NCBI GenBank assembly: GCA_017416155.1
Contig: JAFQDE010000039.1
Location: 1 to 64,000 of the forward strand
DNA length: 64,000 nt
Origin: Tyzzerella sp.
Lineage (GTDB): Bacteria; Bacillota; Clostridia; Lachnospirales; Lachnospiraceae
Reading direction: 5' to 3'
Below are positions 51,813-59,330 of the stretch, piece after piece (within the stretch, counting starts at the first letter, position 1; each line of letters begins with the position of its first letter). Made by a program: the position numbers and the translations under genes. Below the pieces are notes generated by a model. The model was not told the DNA's origin, did no database searches, and worked only from the letters and a program-made list of their open reading frames with translations.

Positions 51813-52562
51813 ATGCAATTAGCGTTAATCACAGCTTTTGGTGTTGGCGGAGCCACCATCATTGGTGTTTTGATAGGATTTATATTTCAGAAGGTTCCAC
51901 ATAAATTTAATGATGCTATCTTAGGATTTGCAGGTGGAATTATGCTTGCTGCGGCCGTACTAGGTCTTATTTTACCGTCCATGGAGGAAGGAAATATTTG
52001 GATAACTGCAATCGGTATCTTGACAGGAGCGTTGTTCCTTAACTTTGCAGATAAAATCACTCCACATTTGCATCGTATTACAGGAATTGACCAGGAGACG
52101 CATACAGAGTCTCAAAATTCCATAAACAAGGTTATGTTATTTGTTATGGCAATTGCAATACATAATTTGCCGGAAGGAATTGCTGCAGGCGTAGGTTTTG
52201 GAAGTGATAATATCGGAAATGCTGTTACGGTTGCACTTGGTATCGCCTTGCAAAACATTCCGGAGGGTATGATTATTGTATCACCGCTTATTATGGCAGG
52301 TGTATCTAAGTGGCGTGTATTTTTGATCGCAAGTTTTACAGGTGTGATTGAGATAATAGGAACTTTGATTGGATTCACAGCAGTATCTGTTGCGACAGTT
52401 ATTTTACCATTTGCATTAGCATTTGCAGGAGGAACCATGATCTATGTTGTTAGCGATGAGATGATACCGGAGACACATAGTCATGGATATGAGCAGATGG
52501 CAACATACTCATTGCTTTTTGGATTTATCACAATGCTGATTATGGATTTCTATATAGGGTAA
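51813..52562 (+). CDS. ZIP family divalent metal transporter
   Basis: 249 residues with eight membrane segments. The metal-binding helices are 'AIAIHNLPEGIAAGVGFG' (HNxPEG) and 'GIALQNIPEGMIIVSPL' (QNxPEG), as in bacterial ZupT-like proteins. It imports zinc, iron or related ions. AGGAGGA (51800-51806) precedes the ATG. No metal-regulator site is obvious. rlmH follows after 15 bp. Confidence 0.93.
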   Translation: MQLALITAFGVGGATIIGVLIGFIFQKVPHKFNDAILGFAGGIMLAAAVLGLILPSMEEGNIWITAIGILTGALFLNFADKITPHLHRITGIDQETHTESQNSINKVMLFVMAIAIHNLPEGIAAGVGFGSDNIGNAVTVALGIALQNIPEGMIIVSPLIMAGVSKWRVFLIASFTGVIEIIGTLIGFTAVSVATVILPFALAFAGGTMIYVVSDEMIPETHSHGYEQMATYSLLFGFITMLIMDFYIG

Positions 52563-52577
52563 GACGGAGAATAAAAA

Positions 52578-53057
52578 ATGAAGATTACAGTAATTACTGT
52601 TGGAAAGATAAAAGAAAAGTATTTAAAAGATGCAATTGCTGAGTATAGTAAGCGATTGAGCAAATATTGTAAATTGGAGATTGTAGAAGTTGCAGACGAG
52701 AAGACTCCTGACAATGCGAGCGATATCGTAGAGGATGTAATTCGTTCCAAAGAAGCGGAGCGCATCTTGAAGTATTTAAAAGATGATGCGTTTGTTATCA
52801 CGCTTGAAATCAATGGAAAGCAGCTCTCATCAGAAGAACTGGCAGATAAGATTCATAAATTGGGTGTGCAGGGAACCAGCCATATTATTTTTATCATTGG
52901 TGGTTCTATCGGATTGGGACAAGAAGTTCTTCAGAAATCAAACTATGCGCTCAGTTTTTCAAAGATGACATTTCCACATCAGTTGATGAGAGTGATATTA
53001 TTAGAACAGATTTATAGAAGTTATCGAATTATTAATGGTGAACCATATCACAAGTAA
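52578..53057 (+). CDS. rlmH: 23S rRNA (pseudouridine1915-N3)-methyltransferase RlmH
   Basis: 159 residues, SPOUT fold with the SAM-binding trefoil '[16 protein letters not shown]' and the usual C-terminus '[18 protein letters not shown]'. It methylates pseudouridine 1915 of 23S rRNA on the 70S ribosome. The last 18 bases GAACCATATCACAAGTAA differ at one position from the degenerate core GAAGCRTATCAYAARTRA of staphylococcal SCC attachment sites. Imperfect copies lie 0.7 and 1.25 kb downstream. Confidence 0.97.
   Translation: MKITVITVGKIKEKYLKDAIAEYSKRLSKYCKLEIVEVADEKTPDNASDIVEDVIRSKEAERILKYLKDDAFVITLEINGKQLSSEELADKIHKLGVQGTSHIIFIIGGSIGLGQEVLQKSNYALSFSKMTFPHQLMRVILLEQIYRSYRIINGEPYHK
53040..53057 (+). 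repeat. att-like sequence, copy 1 (3' end of rlmH)
   Basis: GAACCATATCACAAGTAA encodes EPYHK-stop. It serves as the reference copy for two downstream echoes and resembles the SCC attB core found at the same place in staphylococcal rlmH. Confidence 0.7.
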
Positions 53058-53103
53058 ATGTTTTTAATGAAAATTAGTGATATCGAAATTAATGATAAAA
53101 AAT

Positions 53104-53132
53104 TTGCTATTGTTTGTATAATATTCTATAAT
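53104..53132 (+). promoter_or_regulatory. Predicted promoter of the DUF4160 gene pair
   Basis: TTGCTA (53104-53109), a 17-bp spacer and TATAAT (53127-53132). It places transcription start near 53139, which argues against the upstream ATG at 53137. Confidence 0.55.
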
Positions 53133-53178
53133 ATGTATGAAGAATATAACAAAATTTAGTGGAAGGAACGTGATTATT

Positions 53179-53451
53179 ATGATGTATCCGTTTATGACAT
53201 TAGATGATAATACGGAAATAGTACATTCAGATGTTTTGATTGATGGTAAGGTAAAAGTATATATTGAAAAACCTAATCCAAAAGATTGCTTTCATCGTCT
53301 GACTTGTTATTTGCCAATGTATGAATTGGATGATGTATATGGTTTTAACGAAGATGAAGTAAATAAATATCTTGATATTATAAAATCAACAGCACACTTA
53401 ATTATTGAATTTGCAAAAGGAAAGGGGTTTGAAAATGCCTCAAGTTTTTAA
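53179..53451 (+). CDS. Conserved small protein paired with a DUF4160 gene, about 90 aa
   Basis: Starts 'MMYPFMTLDDNTEIVHSDV' and contains 'VKVYIEKPNPKDCFHRLTCYLP' and a helical end 'STAHLIIEFAKGKGFENASSF'. I recall near-identical small proteins directly upstream of DUF4160 genes in other Clostridia, but no characterised function. GGAAGGAAC lies about 10 bases before ATG 53179; GTG 53170 is also possible. The reading frame overlaps the next gene by 17 bases, suggesting translational coupling and a functional pair. Confidence 0.7.
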   Translation: MMYPFMTLDDNTEIVHSDVLIDGKVKVYIEKPNPKDCFHRLTCYLPMYELDDVYGFNEDEVNKYLDIIKSTAHLIIEFAKGKGFENASSF

Positions 53452-53713
53452 AATAGGATCTTATTGGGTGTTCTTCTGGGCAAATGAAGGAGAGCCAATT
53501 GAACCAATTCATGTACATGTGGCTGAAGGTTCACCACAAGCAAATGCAACAAAAATATGGATAACAAGCGCCGGAAAATGTTTACTTGCCAACAACAACT
53601 CTAATATTCCTAAAATAGCATTGCGAAATATCATGCGAATTATTGAAGCGAGAAGTGGGGAAGTAATTGACAAATGGTACAATTTCTATGGAGAAATAGA
53701 ATATTATTGTTAA
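53435..53713 (+). CDS. DUF4160 domain-containing protein, 92 aa
   Basis: 'MPQVFKIGSYWVFFWANEG', 'EPIHVHVAEGSPQANATKIWIT' and 'IIEARSGEVIDKWYNFYGEIEYYC' cover the DUF4160 domain from end to end. The family is widespread, often next to a second small gene (DUF2442 or similar), and is suspected to form toxin-antitoxin-like or regulatory pairs; evidence is thin. ATG 53435 is preceded by AAAGGGG. Located between two rlmH-tail repeats. Confidence 0.85.
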   Translation: MPQVFKIGSYWVFFWANEGEPIEPIHVHVAEGSPQANATKIWITSAGKCLLANNNSNIPKIALRNIMRIIEARSGEVIDKWYNFYGEIEYYC

Positions 53714-53727
53714 TTATTATTATTAAT

Positions 53728-53752
53728 CAAGTGAGGCAAATAACCTCACTTG
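53728..53752 (+). terminator. Hairpin after the DUF4160 gene
   Basis: CAAGTGAGG (53728-53736) pairs perfectly with CCTCACTTG (53744-53752). There is no T-run. It abuts att-like copy 2, so it may be an element-end inverted repeat rather than a terminator. Confidence 0.5.
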
Positions 53753-53754
53753 TC

Positions 53755-53781
53755 TACGTTATGGAGAACCATATAAAATAC
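53755..53781 (+). repeat. att-like sequence, copy 2
   Basis: TACGTTATGGAGAACCATAT followed by AAAATAC. The frame reads RYGEPYK, an echo of the RlmH C-terminus. Shares GAACCATAT exactly with copy 1 and TACGTTATGGA with copy 3. Confidence 0.6.
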
Positions 53782-53796
53782 AAAGGAGAAGAAAAA

Positions 53797-54270
53797 ATGA
53801 ATGATATTATTTTGCATTTTTTGGAAGCATATAAATACCTTGATGAATTATGTAAACAAATTTTTTCTAGTGATGTTGGTGTCACAAAATATATTGAAGA
53901 GATGGAAAAAGAAACACAAGGTCATTTTCTCATAAAAGATTGGGACAATGATTATAAAAAATTAAAACATATGAGATGGCTTCGTAATCAATTGGTTCAT
54001 GATGCAAATTCTTTTCAAAAAAACATTGTTTGTACAGATGACATTGAATGGTTAAAACAATTTGAATCAAGAATCATTAACTGTACTGATTCGTTTAGTT
54101 TACTAAATCAATCTCGTAATCAAAATAATGAGATAAATACAGTATATAAAAATACCACTGAAATAACAAATGATGATGACAAAGAAAAAATTCAGGACTT
54201 TATTTTTTTGGTCATTATGATTGTAATCGTAGTATTAGTTTTAGTATTTGTTAATATTATGTGTTTCTAA
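53797..54270 (+). CDS. HEPN-like domain protein with a C-terminal membrane anchor, 157 aa
   Basis: ATG 53797 follows AAAGGAG (53782-53788). The N-terminal 110 residues are helical and contain 'LKHMRWLRNQLVHDANSF', which matches the HEPN RNase signature R-x4-H (R63, H68). An acidic, Asn-rich linker leads to a hydrophobic helix (about 134-154, 'FIFLVIMIVIVVLVLVFVNIM') at the very C-terminus, so the domain is probably tethered inside the membrane. HEPN proteins include toxins and defence RNases as well as non-catalytic members. No MNT nucleotidyltransferase partner is visible. The gene is AT-rich and lies between att-like copies 2 and 3. Confidence 0.65.
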   Translation: MNDIILHFLEAYKYLDELCKQIFSSDVGVTKYIEEMEKETQGHFLIKDWDNDYKKLKHMRWLRNQLVHDANSFQKNIVCTDDIEWLKQFESRIINCTDSFSLLNQSRNQNNEINTVYKNTTEITNDDDKEKIQDFIFLVIMIVIVVLVLVFVNIMCF

Positions 54271-54278
54271 TTATATAA

Positions 54279-54307
54279 TACGTTATGGAAAATCATATCA
54301 TAAATAG
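54279..54307 (+). repeat. att-like sequence, copy 3
   Basis: TACGTTATGGAAAATCATAT followed by CATAAATAG. The frame reads RYGKSYHK-stop, again the end of an RlmH-like protein. It is the distal boundary of the island, 16 bp before the MFS gene. Confidence 0.65.
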
Positions 54308-54322
54308 AAAGGATTACATAAG

Positions 54323-55564
54323 ATGACACAAAAATATACTCGATTAAAATGTGCATGCTACACAACAAATATTACAATGTCAGTTGTGGGGAATTTATCA
54401 CCGATATTGTTTCTGACATTTCGTTCTTTGTATGGAATTTCATATTCATTATTAGGACTTTTGGTTTTGATTAATTTTTCTACACAACTTACAATAGACT
54501 TAATATTTTCATTTTTTTCACATAAGTTTAATATACCTAAAACAGTTCAAAATACTCCGGCCATAGGAGTGGTAGGACTTGTGATTTATGCGTTATGGCC
54601 ATTTGTTTTTCCGGAAAATGTATATTTGGGTTTGGTAATTGGAACAATTATTTTTTCTGCATCAAGTGGGCTTGCTGAGGTTTTAATGAGTCCCGTTATT
54701 GCAGCAATTCCTTCGGATAATCCGGAGCGAGAAATGAGTAAACTTCACTCCATGTATGCGTGGGGTGTTGTTGGAGTTGTTATATTTAGTACAATCTTTT
54801 TATATATTTTCGGCAAAGAGAATTGGCAATGGTTAGGACTTATATTTGCGATTATTCCGTTTGTTTCTACGGTATTATTTCGATTTTCTAAAGTCCCTAC
54901 GCTGGAGACACCGGAACGTGTGTCAGGAACTATTAGTATGCTTAAGAATCAAACATTGTGGTTATGCCTCATTGCTATATTTATCGGCGGTGCAGGTGAA
55001 TGTACCATGGCACAGTGGAGTTCAGGATATATTGAGCAGGCACTTGGAATACCAAAGGTGTGGGGAGATATCTTCGGTGTTGCATTATTTGCAATGATGC
55101 TTGGCCTGGGTAGAAGTCTTTACGCAAAAATTGGCAAGAATATAGAACGAGTATTGTTTTGGTGTATTGTCGGCACAACGTTATGTTACTTTGTTGCGTC
55201 TATTTCTAACATTGCATTGGTTGGTCTTTTGGCATGTGGCCTGACCGGTTTATGTGCGTCTATGCTTTGGCCGGGTTGTCTCCTTGTTGCATCAAGTCGA
55301 ATCAAAACAGGCGGTGTATTTATCTATGCAATGATGGCTGCAGGCGGTGATTTGGGTGCATCTATTGGGCCGCAAATGGTTGGAATTATTACAGACGTTG
55401 CAATGCAGTCGAATGTTATTATTCGTTTAGTGGATAAATATGGATATACAGCAGAACAGTTAGGAATTAAATGTGGTATGCTAACGGGTATGATATTACC
55501 ATTTGTAGGGATTTTTATTTTCTTATATATTTTGAAGTCGAAACACAAAGCACAAGGAGAGTAG
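54323..55564 (+). CDS. MFS transporter
   Basis: 413 residues with twelve predicted membrane helices. N-terminal 'GNLSPILFLTFRSLYGISYSLLG' and the loop 'SDNPEREMSKLHSMYAWGVVG' resemble fucose/sugar-permease-like MFS proteins. The substrate is not identifiable. AGAAAGGA (54306-54313) precedes the ATG. Five bases before an SDR gene, hence probably the first gene of an operon with SDR, EamA and Dabb genes. Confidence 0.85.
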   Translation: MTQKYTRLKCACYTTNITMSVVGNLSPILFLTFRSLYGISYSLLGLLVLINFSTQLTIDLIFSFFSHKFNIPKTVQNTPAIGVVGLVIYALWPFVFPENVYLGLVIGTIIFSASSGLAEVLMSPVIAAIPSDNPEREMSKLHSMYAWGVVGVVIFSTIFLYIFGKENWQWLGLIFAIIPFVSTVLFRFSKVPTLETPERVSGTISMLKNQTLWLCLIAIFIGGAGECTMAQWSSGYIEQALGIPKVWGDIFGVALFAMMLGLGRSLYAKIGKNIERVLFWCIVGTTLCYFVASISNIALVGLLACGLTGLCASMLWPGCLLVASSRIKTGGVFIYAMMAAGGDLGASIGPQMVGIITDVAMQSNVIIRLVDKYGYTAEQLGIKCGMLTGMILPFVGIFIFLYILKSKHKAQGE

Positions 55565-55568
55565 TTTC

Positions 55569-56336
55569 ATGAGTAAAGGTTATGCAGTGATTACAGGCGC
55601 AAGTTCCGGTATAGGAGCGGAGTTTTCCAAACGTATTGCGAAGGAAGGATATAGATTAGTTCTTGTTGCTCGAAGAAGAGAGCGATTGGAGCAATTAGCA
55701 CAGGAACTGGATACAGAGTGTATGATATTGATAGCAGATTTGTCGGATGTGGATGAATGCAAACGTATCATGAATGAATTGAATTCTATTGATATAGATG
55801 TGTTTATTAACAATGCAGGGTTTGGCTATTGCGGCGAAACACTGACAATAGAAAATGAAACAGAACTCAATATGATTGATTTGAATGTGAAGGCAATGCA
55901 TTTACTTACAAAACTTGTATTGGACAAGATGATAGACAAGAATGCAGGTTATGTTTTAAATGTTGCGTCATCAGCAGGACTTCTCCCGGCAGGGCCATAC
56001 ATGTCCGCTTATTATGCAACAAAAGCATATGTAACAAGCTATACACAAGGTGTAGCAGAAGAACTGCGTCGTAAACACAGTAACGTATATATTGGCTGCC
56101 TTTGTCCGGGGCCGGTCGATACCGAATTTAACAAGGTTGCAAATGTAGAGTTTGCCCTCAAAGGCATCTCTTCGAGTTATTGTGCAAATTATGCAATTAC
56201 ACAGATGTTTAAAAAGAAGATTACAATTGTACCGACATTCAAAATGAAAGCATTAGTGTTTTTTGCGAGATTCCTTCCAACGAAGCTTTATATTAAAATT
56301 GCAGCAAAACAACAACGCAAAAAAATCTACAAATAA
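55569..56336 (+). CDS. Short-chain dehydrogenase/reductase (SDR)
   Basis: 255 residues. Cofactor motif TGxxxGxG in 'VITGASSGIGAEFSKRIA', 'NNAGFGY' and the catalytic Ser plus YxxxK in 'NVASSAGLLP...YYATKAYV'. The C-terminus is basic ('AAKQQRKKIYK') after a hydrophobic stretch. Likely NADPH-dependent by the Arg after the first motif ('VARRRERL'). Substrate unknown. Confidence 0.92.
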   Translation: MSKGYAVITGASSGIGAEFSKRIAKEGYRLVLVARRRERLEQLAQELDTECMILIADLSDVDECKRIMNELNSIDIDVFINNAGFGYCGETLTIENETELNMIDLNVKAMHLLTKLVLDKMIDKNAGYVLNVASSAGLLPAGPYMSAYYATKAYVTSYTQGVAEELRRKHSNVYIGCLCPGPVDTEFNKVANVEFALKGISSSYCANYAITQMFKKKITIVPTFKMKALVFFARFLPTKLYIKIAAKQQRKKIYK

Positions 56337-56348
56337 TGGAGAAGTTTT

Positions 56349-57212
56349 ATGAATAAACAAAAGACTGCACGACTGATGTTAATTGCATCAATGGCTATCT
56401 TTGGTACGTTAGGATTGTTTGTGCGACACATCAGTGTTTCATCGGGAGAATTAGCATTATATCGTGCTGTTATGGCAGCAATCCTAATTGGTTTTTATCT
56501 TCTGATTACAGGTAACAAGATTCCATTCCGAAATATTAAAAAGGATGTCCCTCTATTGCTTGCATCTGGTATGGCAATGGGTATCAACTGGATTCTTTTA
56601 TTTGAAGCATACAAATACACAACAGTTTCAGTTGCAACATTAAGTTATTATTTTGCGCCTGTTATCGTAACACTTGTCTGTCCGATTCTTTTTAAGGAGA
56701 AGATGACTATAAAACAGGTTATCTGTTTTGTGATGTCTACATTAGGAATTGTAATGATTACAGGAATTGGCGATGTCAGTGTATCAGGGAAACATGTTGT
56801 TGGAATATTATTTGGCTTGGGTGCTGCAATGTTCTATGCAACAGTAATTTTGATTAATAAATTTATTAAAGGAGTAGAAGGATTACATCGTACCTTTTTA
56901 CAATTTATTGCTGCCATTATGATACTACTGCCATATGTAATAGCAACAGGTGGAATGAATCTACATTTGCTAGATGGTATTGGCTGGGGAGCATTGCTTG
57001 TTGTGGGGATTGTACATACCGGAATTACTTATTGTCTTTATTTTTCATCATTGAAGGAATTGTCTGGACAGAAGGTTGCGATTTTAAGCTATATTGATCC
57101 GTTAGTTGCAATTGTTATATCAGTAACTTTGCTTGGTGAAAGTATGACAGCAATGCAGTCCATCGGTGGTGTATTAATACTTGGATTTACATTATGGAAC
57201 GAAAGGAGGTAA
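56349..57212 (+). CDS. EamA family (DMT superfamily) transporter
   Basis: 287 residues with ten membrane helices in two homologous EamA halves: 'MAIFGTLGLFVRHISVSSGELALYRA' and, in the second, 'GLGAAMFYATVILINKFI'. Members export or import metabolites such as amino acids; the substrate here is unknown. Twelve bases after the SDR gene. Confidence 0.9.
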   Translation: MNKQKTARLMLIASMAIFGTLGLFVRHISVSSGELALYRAVMAAILIGFYLLITGNKIPFRNIKKDVPLLLASGMAMGINWILLFEAYKYTTVSVATLSYYFAPVIVTLVCPILFKEKMTIKQVICFVMSTLGIVMITGIGDVSVSGKHVVGILFGLGAAMFYATVILINKFIKGVEGLHRTFLQFIAAIMILLPYVIATGGMNLHLLDGIGWGALLVVGIVHTGITYCLYFSSLKELSGQKVAILSYIDPLVAIVISVTLLGESMTAMQSIGGVLILGFTLWNERR

Positions 57213-57218
57213 TAGATC

Positions 57219-57518
57219 ATGGTTCATCATATTGTTATGTGGAAATTTAAACCGGAAATTGAAGAAACTCAAAAACCGAAACTTAAAAAAGCAATGGGAG
57301 ATAATCTTTCGGCTCTTGTTGGGAAAGTTCCTGGACTTTTGACAGTGAAATTTGTAGAGAATCCAATTCCATCAAGCACACATGATATTGCACTTGTAAC
57401 AACATTAGAAAAAGCAGAAGATATTGCAGTTTATGCGAAACATCCGGACCATGTATATGTTGCGAATACGTATGTAAGACCGTATGTAATAGAGAGGGCA
57501 TGTCTCGACTATGAATAA
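57219..57518 (+). CDS. Dabb family stress-responsive alpha/beta-barrel protein
   Basis: 99 residues: 'MVHHIVMWKFKPEIEE', 'VPGLLTVKFVENPIPSS', 'DIALVTTLEKAEDIAVYAKHPDHVYVANTYVRPYV'. A dimeric ferredoxin-like fold protein of uncertain function. GAAAGGAGG precedes the ATG. Last gene before a strong terminator. Confidence 0.93.
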   Translation: MVHHIVMWKFKPEIEETQKPKLKKAMGDNLSALVGKVPGLLTVKFVENPIPSSTHDIALVTTLEKAEDIAVYAKHPDHVYVANTYVRPYVIERACLDYE

Positions 57519-57523
57519 AGTGT

Positions 57524-57553
57524 AAAAAAAAGGAAGATTCGTCTTCCTTTTTT
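57524..57553. terminator. Intrinsic terminator (A/T-flanked, bidirectional type)
   Basis: AAAAAAGGAAGA pairs with TCTTCCTTTTTT around a TTCG tetraloop. Confidence 0.95.
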
Positions 57554-57625
57554 GAATTTCATGTGCTATAATGTTTATTGCGTTGACGCGTTAAAGTCAA
57601 AAAGAGAGAAGAAAGAGGTATTAAT

Positions 57626-59263
57626 ATGCCAATTACAGAAATCTTAGAGAGAAATTGTAAATTATATGGGGATGAGGTATGCCTTGTAGAAGTGAATCCT
57701 GAGATAAAGGATAACCGAAGAGTAACGTGGAAGGAATATGAATTAATTGAATCCAATTCACCATCTTATTATCGCCGTGAAATCACATGGAATGTATTTA
57801 ATGAAAAAGCAAATCGTTTTGCGAATCTTTTGATTCAAAGGGGAATAAAAAAAGGAGATAAGGTTGCAATTCTTCTAATGAACTGCTTGGAATGGCTCCC
57901 AATTTATTTTGGGATCTTAAAGACAGGAGCATTAGCGGTTCCGTTAAACTTCCGTTATTCTGCGGATGAGATCAAATACTGTGTGGAACTTGCTGAAGCA
58001 GATATTTTGGTTTTTGGTCCAGAATTCATCGGCCGTGTAGAAGAGATTGCAGATGAGATTATGACAAATCGTCTGTTATTTTTTGTAGGTGAGCACACAC
58101 CAATCTATGCAGAAGATTACTTATCACAAACGATGAACTGTTCCAGTCAGTCACCGATGATTCGTGTGAATGATGAGGATGACGCTGCTATCTATTTTTC
58201 TTCAGGTACAACTGGTTTTCCAAAGGCTATTTTACATAATCATACAAGTCTTATGCATGCATGTAAGGTAGAACAGAACCATCACAGCACCACAAAGGAT
58301 GATGTGTTCTTATGTATTCCGCCACTTTATCATACGGGTGCGAAGATGCATTGGTTTGGAAGCTTCTTAGAAGGCGGAAAAGCGATTCTATTAAAGGGAA
58401 CGAATCCAGAGACAATTATCAGGACGGCTTCGGAAGAGCATTGCAGTATCGTATGGCTCCTAGTACCATGGGCACAGGATATTTTAGATGCACTTGATCG
58501 TGGCGATATTAAATTGGAAGATTATGAATTGAGTCAGTGGCGACTCATGCACATTGGTGCTCAGCCGGTTCCGCCTAGCCTGATTAAGCGTTGGAAATCA
58601 TATTTTCCACATCATCAATACGATACCAACTACGGTCTCAGTGAATCCATCGGACCAGGTTGTGTACACCTTGGAGTAGAAAATATTCACAAGGTCGGTG
58701 CGATTGGAAAAGCCGGGTACGGGTGGAAAACTAAGATCGTAGATGAACATAGAAATGAAGTGGCACAAGGTGAAGTCGGTGAATTGGCTGTTTTTGGACC
58801 TGGCGTTATGACTTGTTACTACAGAGACCCAAAAGCAACATCTGATGTAATGGATGAAGAAGGTTGGCTTTACACCGGCGATATGGCACAAGAAGATGAA
58901 GATGGCTTTATTTTCCTTGTAGACCGAAAAAAAGACGTTATTATCAGTGGTGGTGAGAATCTTTACCCTGTACAGATTGAGGACTTTATTCGCGAATACA
59001 ATGCGGTAAAAGACGTTGCTGTGATTGGTCTCCCTGACAAACGTTTGGGTGAGATTGCAACTGCGATTATTGAGATTAAAGAAGGTTTTGAGTGTACTGA
59101 AGAGGATATCGAGAAGTTCTGCATGAAGATGCCGAGATACAAACGTCCGAAAAAGATTATCTTCGCGGATATACCGCGTAATCCTACCGGTAAGATTGAG
59201 AAACCAAAGCTTCGCAAGATTTACTGCGGAGAGAGTCTGGTTGCGGCACAGAATCGAGGATAA
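57626..59263 (+). CDS. AMP-forming acyl-CoA synthetase/ligase (class I adenylate-forming enzyme)
   Basis: 545 residues. The P-loop is 'IYFSSGTTGFPKAI'; 'NYGLSESIGPGCVHL', 'GWLYTGDMAQEDEDGFIFLVDRKKD' and the C-terminal catalytic Lys in 'NPTGKIEKPKLRK' follow. It activates a carboxylic acid (fatty or aromatic) as the acyl-AMP and transfers it to CoA. Substrate not evident. AAAGAGGT precedes ATG 57626. The promoter region has TGCTATAAT (extended -10) at 57564-57572 and a GCGT/ACGC dyad at 57581-57590. Monocistronic, flanked by terminators. Confidence 0.9.
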   Translation: MPITEILERNCKLYGDEVCLVEVNPEIKDNRRVTWKEYELIESNSPSYYRREITWNVFNEKANRFANLLIQRGIKKGDKVAILLMNCLEWLPIYFGILKTGALAVPLNFRYSADEIKYCVELAEADILVFGPEFIGRVEEIADEIMTNRLLFFVGEHTPIYAEDYLSQTMNCSSQSPMIRVNDEDDAAIYFSSGTTGFPKAILHNHTSLMHACKVEQNHHSTTKDDVFLCIPPLYHTGAKMHWFGSFLEGGKAILLKGTNPETIIRTASEEHCSIVWLLVPWAQDILDALDRGDIKLEDYELSQWRLMHIGAQPVPPSLIKRWKSYFPHHQYDTNYGLSESIGPGCVHLGVENIHKVGAIGKAGYGWKTKIVDEHRNEVAQGEVGELAVFGPGVMTCYYRDPKATSDVMDEEGWLYTGDMAQEDEDGFIFLVDRKKDVIISGGENLYPVQIEDFIREYNAVKDVAVIGLPDKRLGEIATAIIEIKEGFECTEEDIEKFCMKMPRYKRPKKIIFADIPRNPTGKIEKPKLRKIYCGESLVAAQNRG

Positions 59264-59278
59264 TAATTGATACAAATA

Positions 59279-59322
59279 AAAACTGCGAGTTCAGCATTGT
59301 ACTGTTCTCGCAGTTGTTTTAT
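59279..59322. terminator. Intrinsic terminator between convergent genes
   Basis: AACTGCGAG (59281-59289) pairs with CTCGCAGTT (59307-59315). The + strand continues with GTTTTATTT and the other side has AAAA, so it can serve both directions. Confidence 0.85.
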
Positions 59323-59330
59323 TTATCTCT

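Noticed and set aside
53674-53796. Upstream extension of the HEPN-like gene to an ATG at 53674.
   Set aside because: The extension overlaps DUF4160 and contains the hairpin and att-like copy 2; AAAGGAG clearly marks ATG 53797.
53058-54310. Complete SCC-type cassette with its own recombinase.
   Set aside because: No ccr-like or other recombinase gene is present; at most these are small cassettes or remnants using rlmH as a site.
57573-57600. GCGT/ACGC and TTGAC/GTCAA dyads upstream of the acyl-CoA ligase gene as an operator.
   Set aside because: Arms are only four to five bases and there is no adjacent regulator gene, so it is not reported as a feature of its own.
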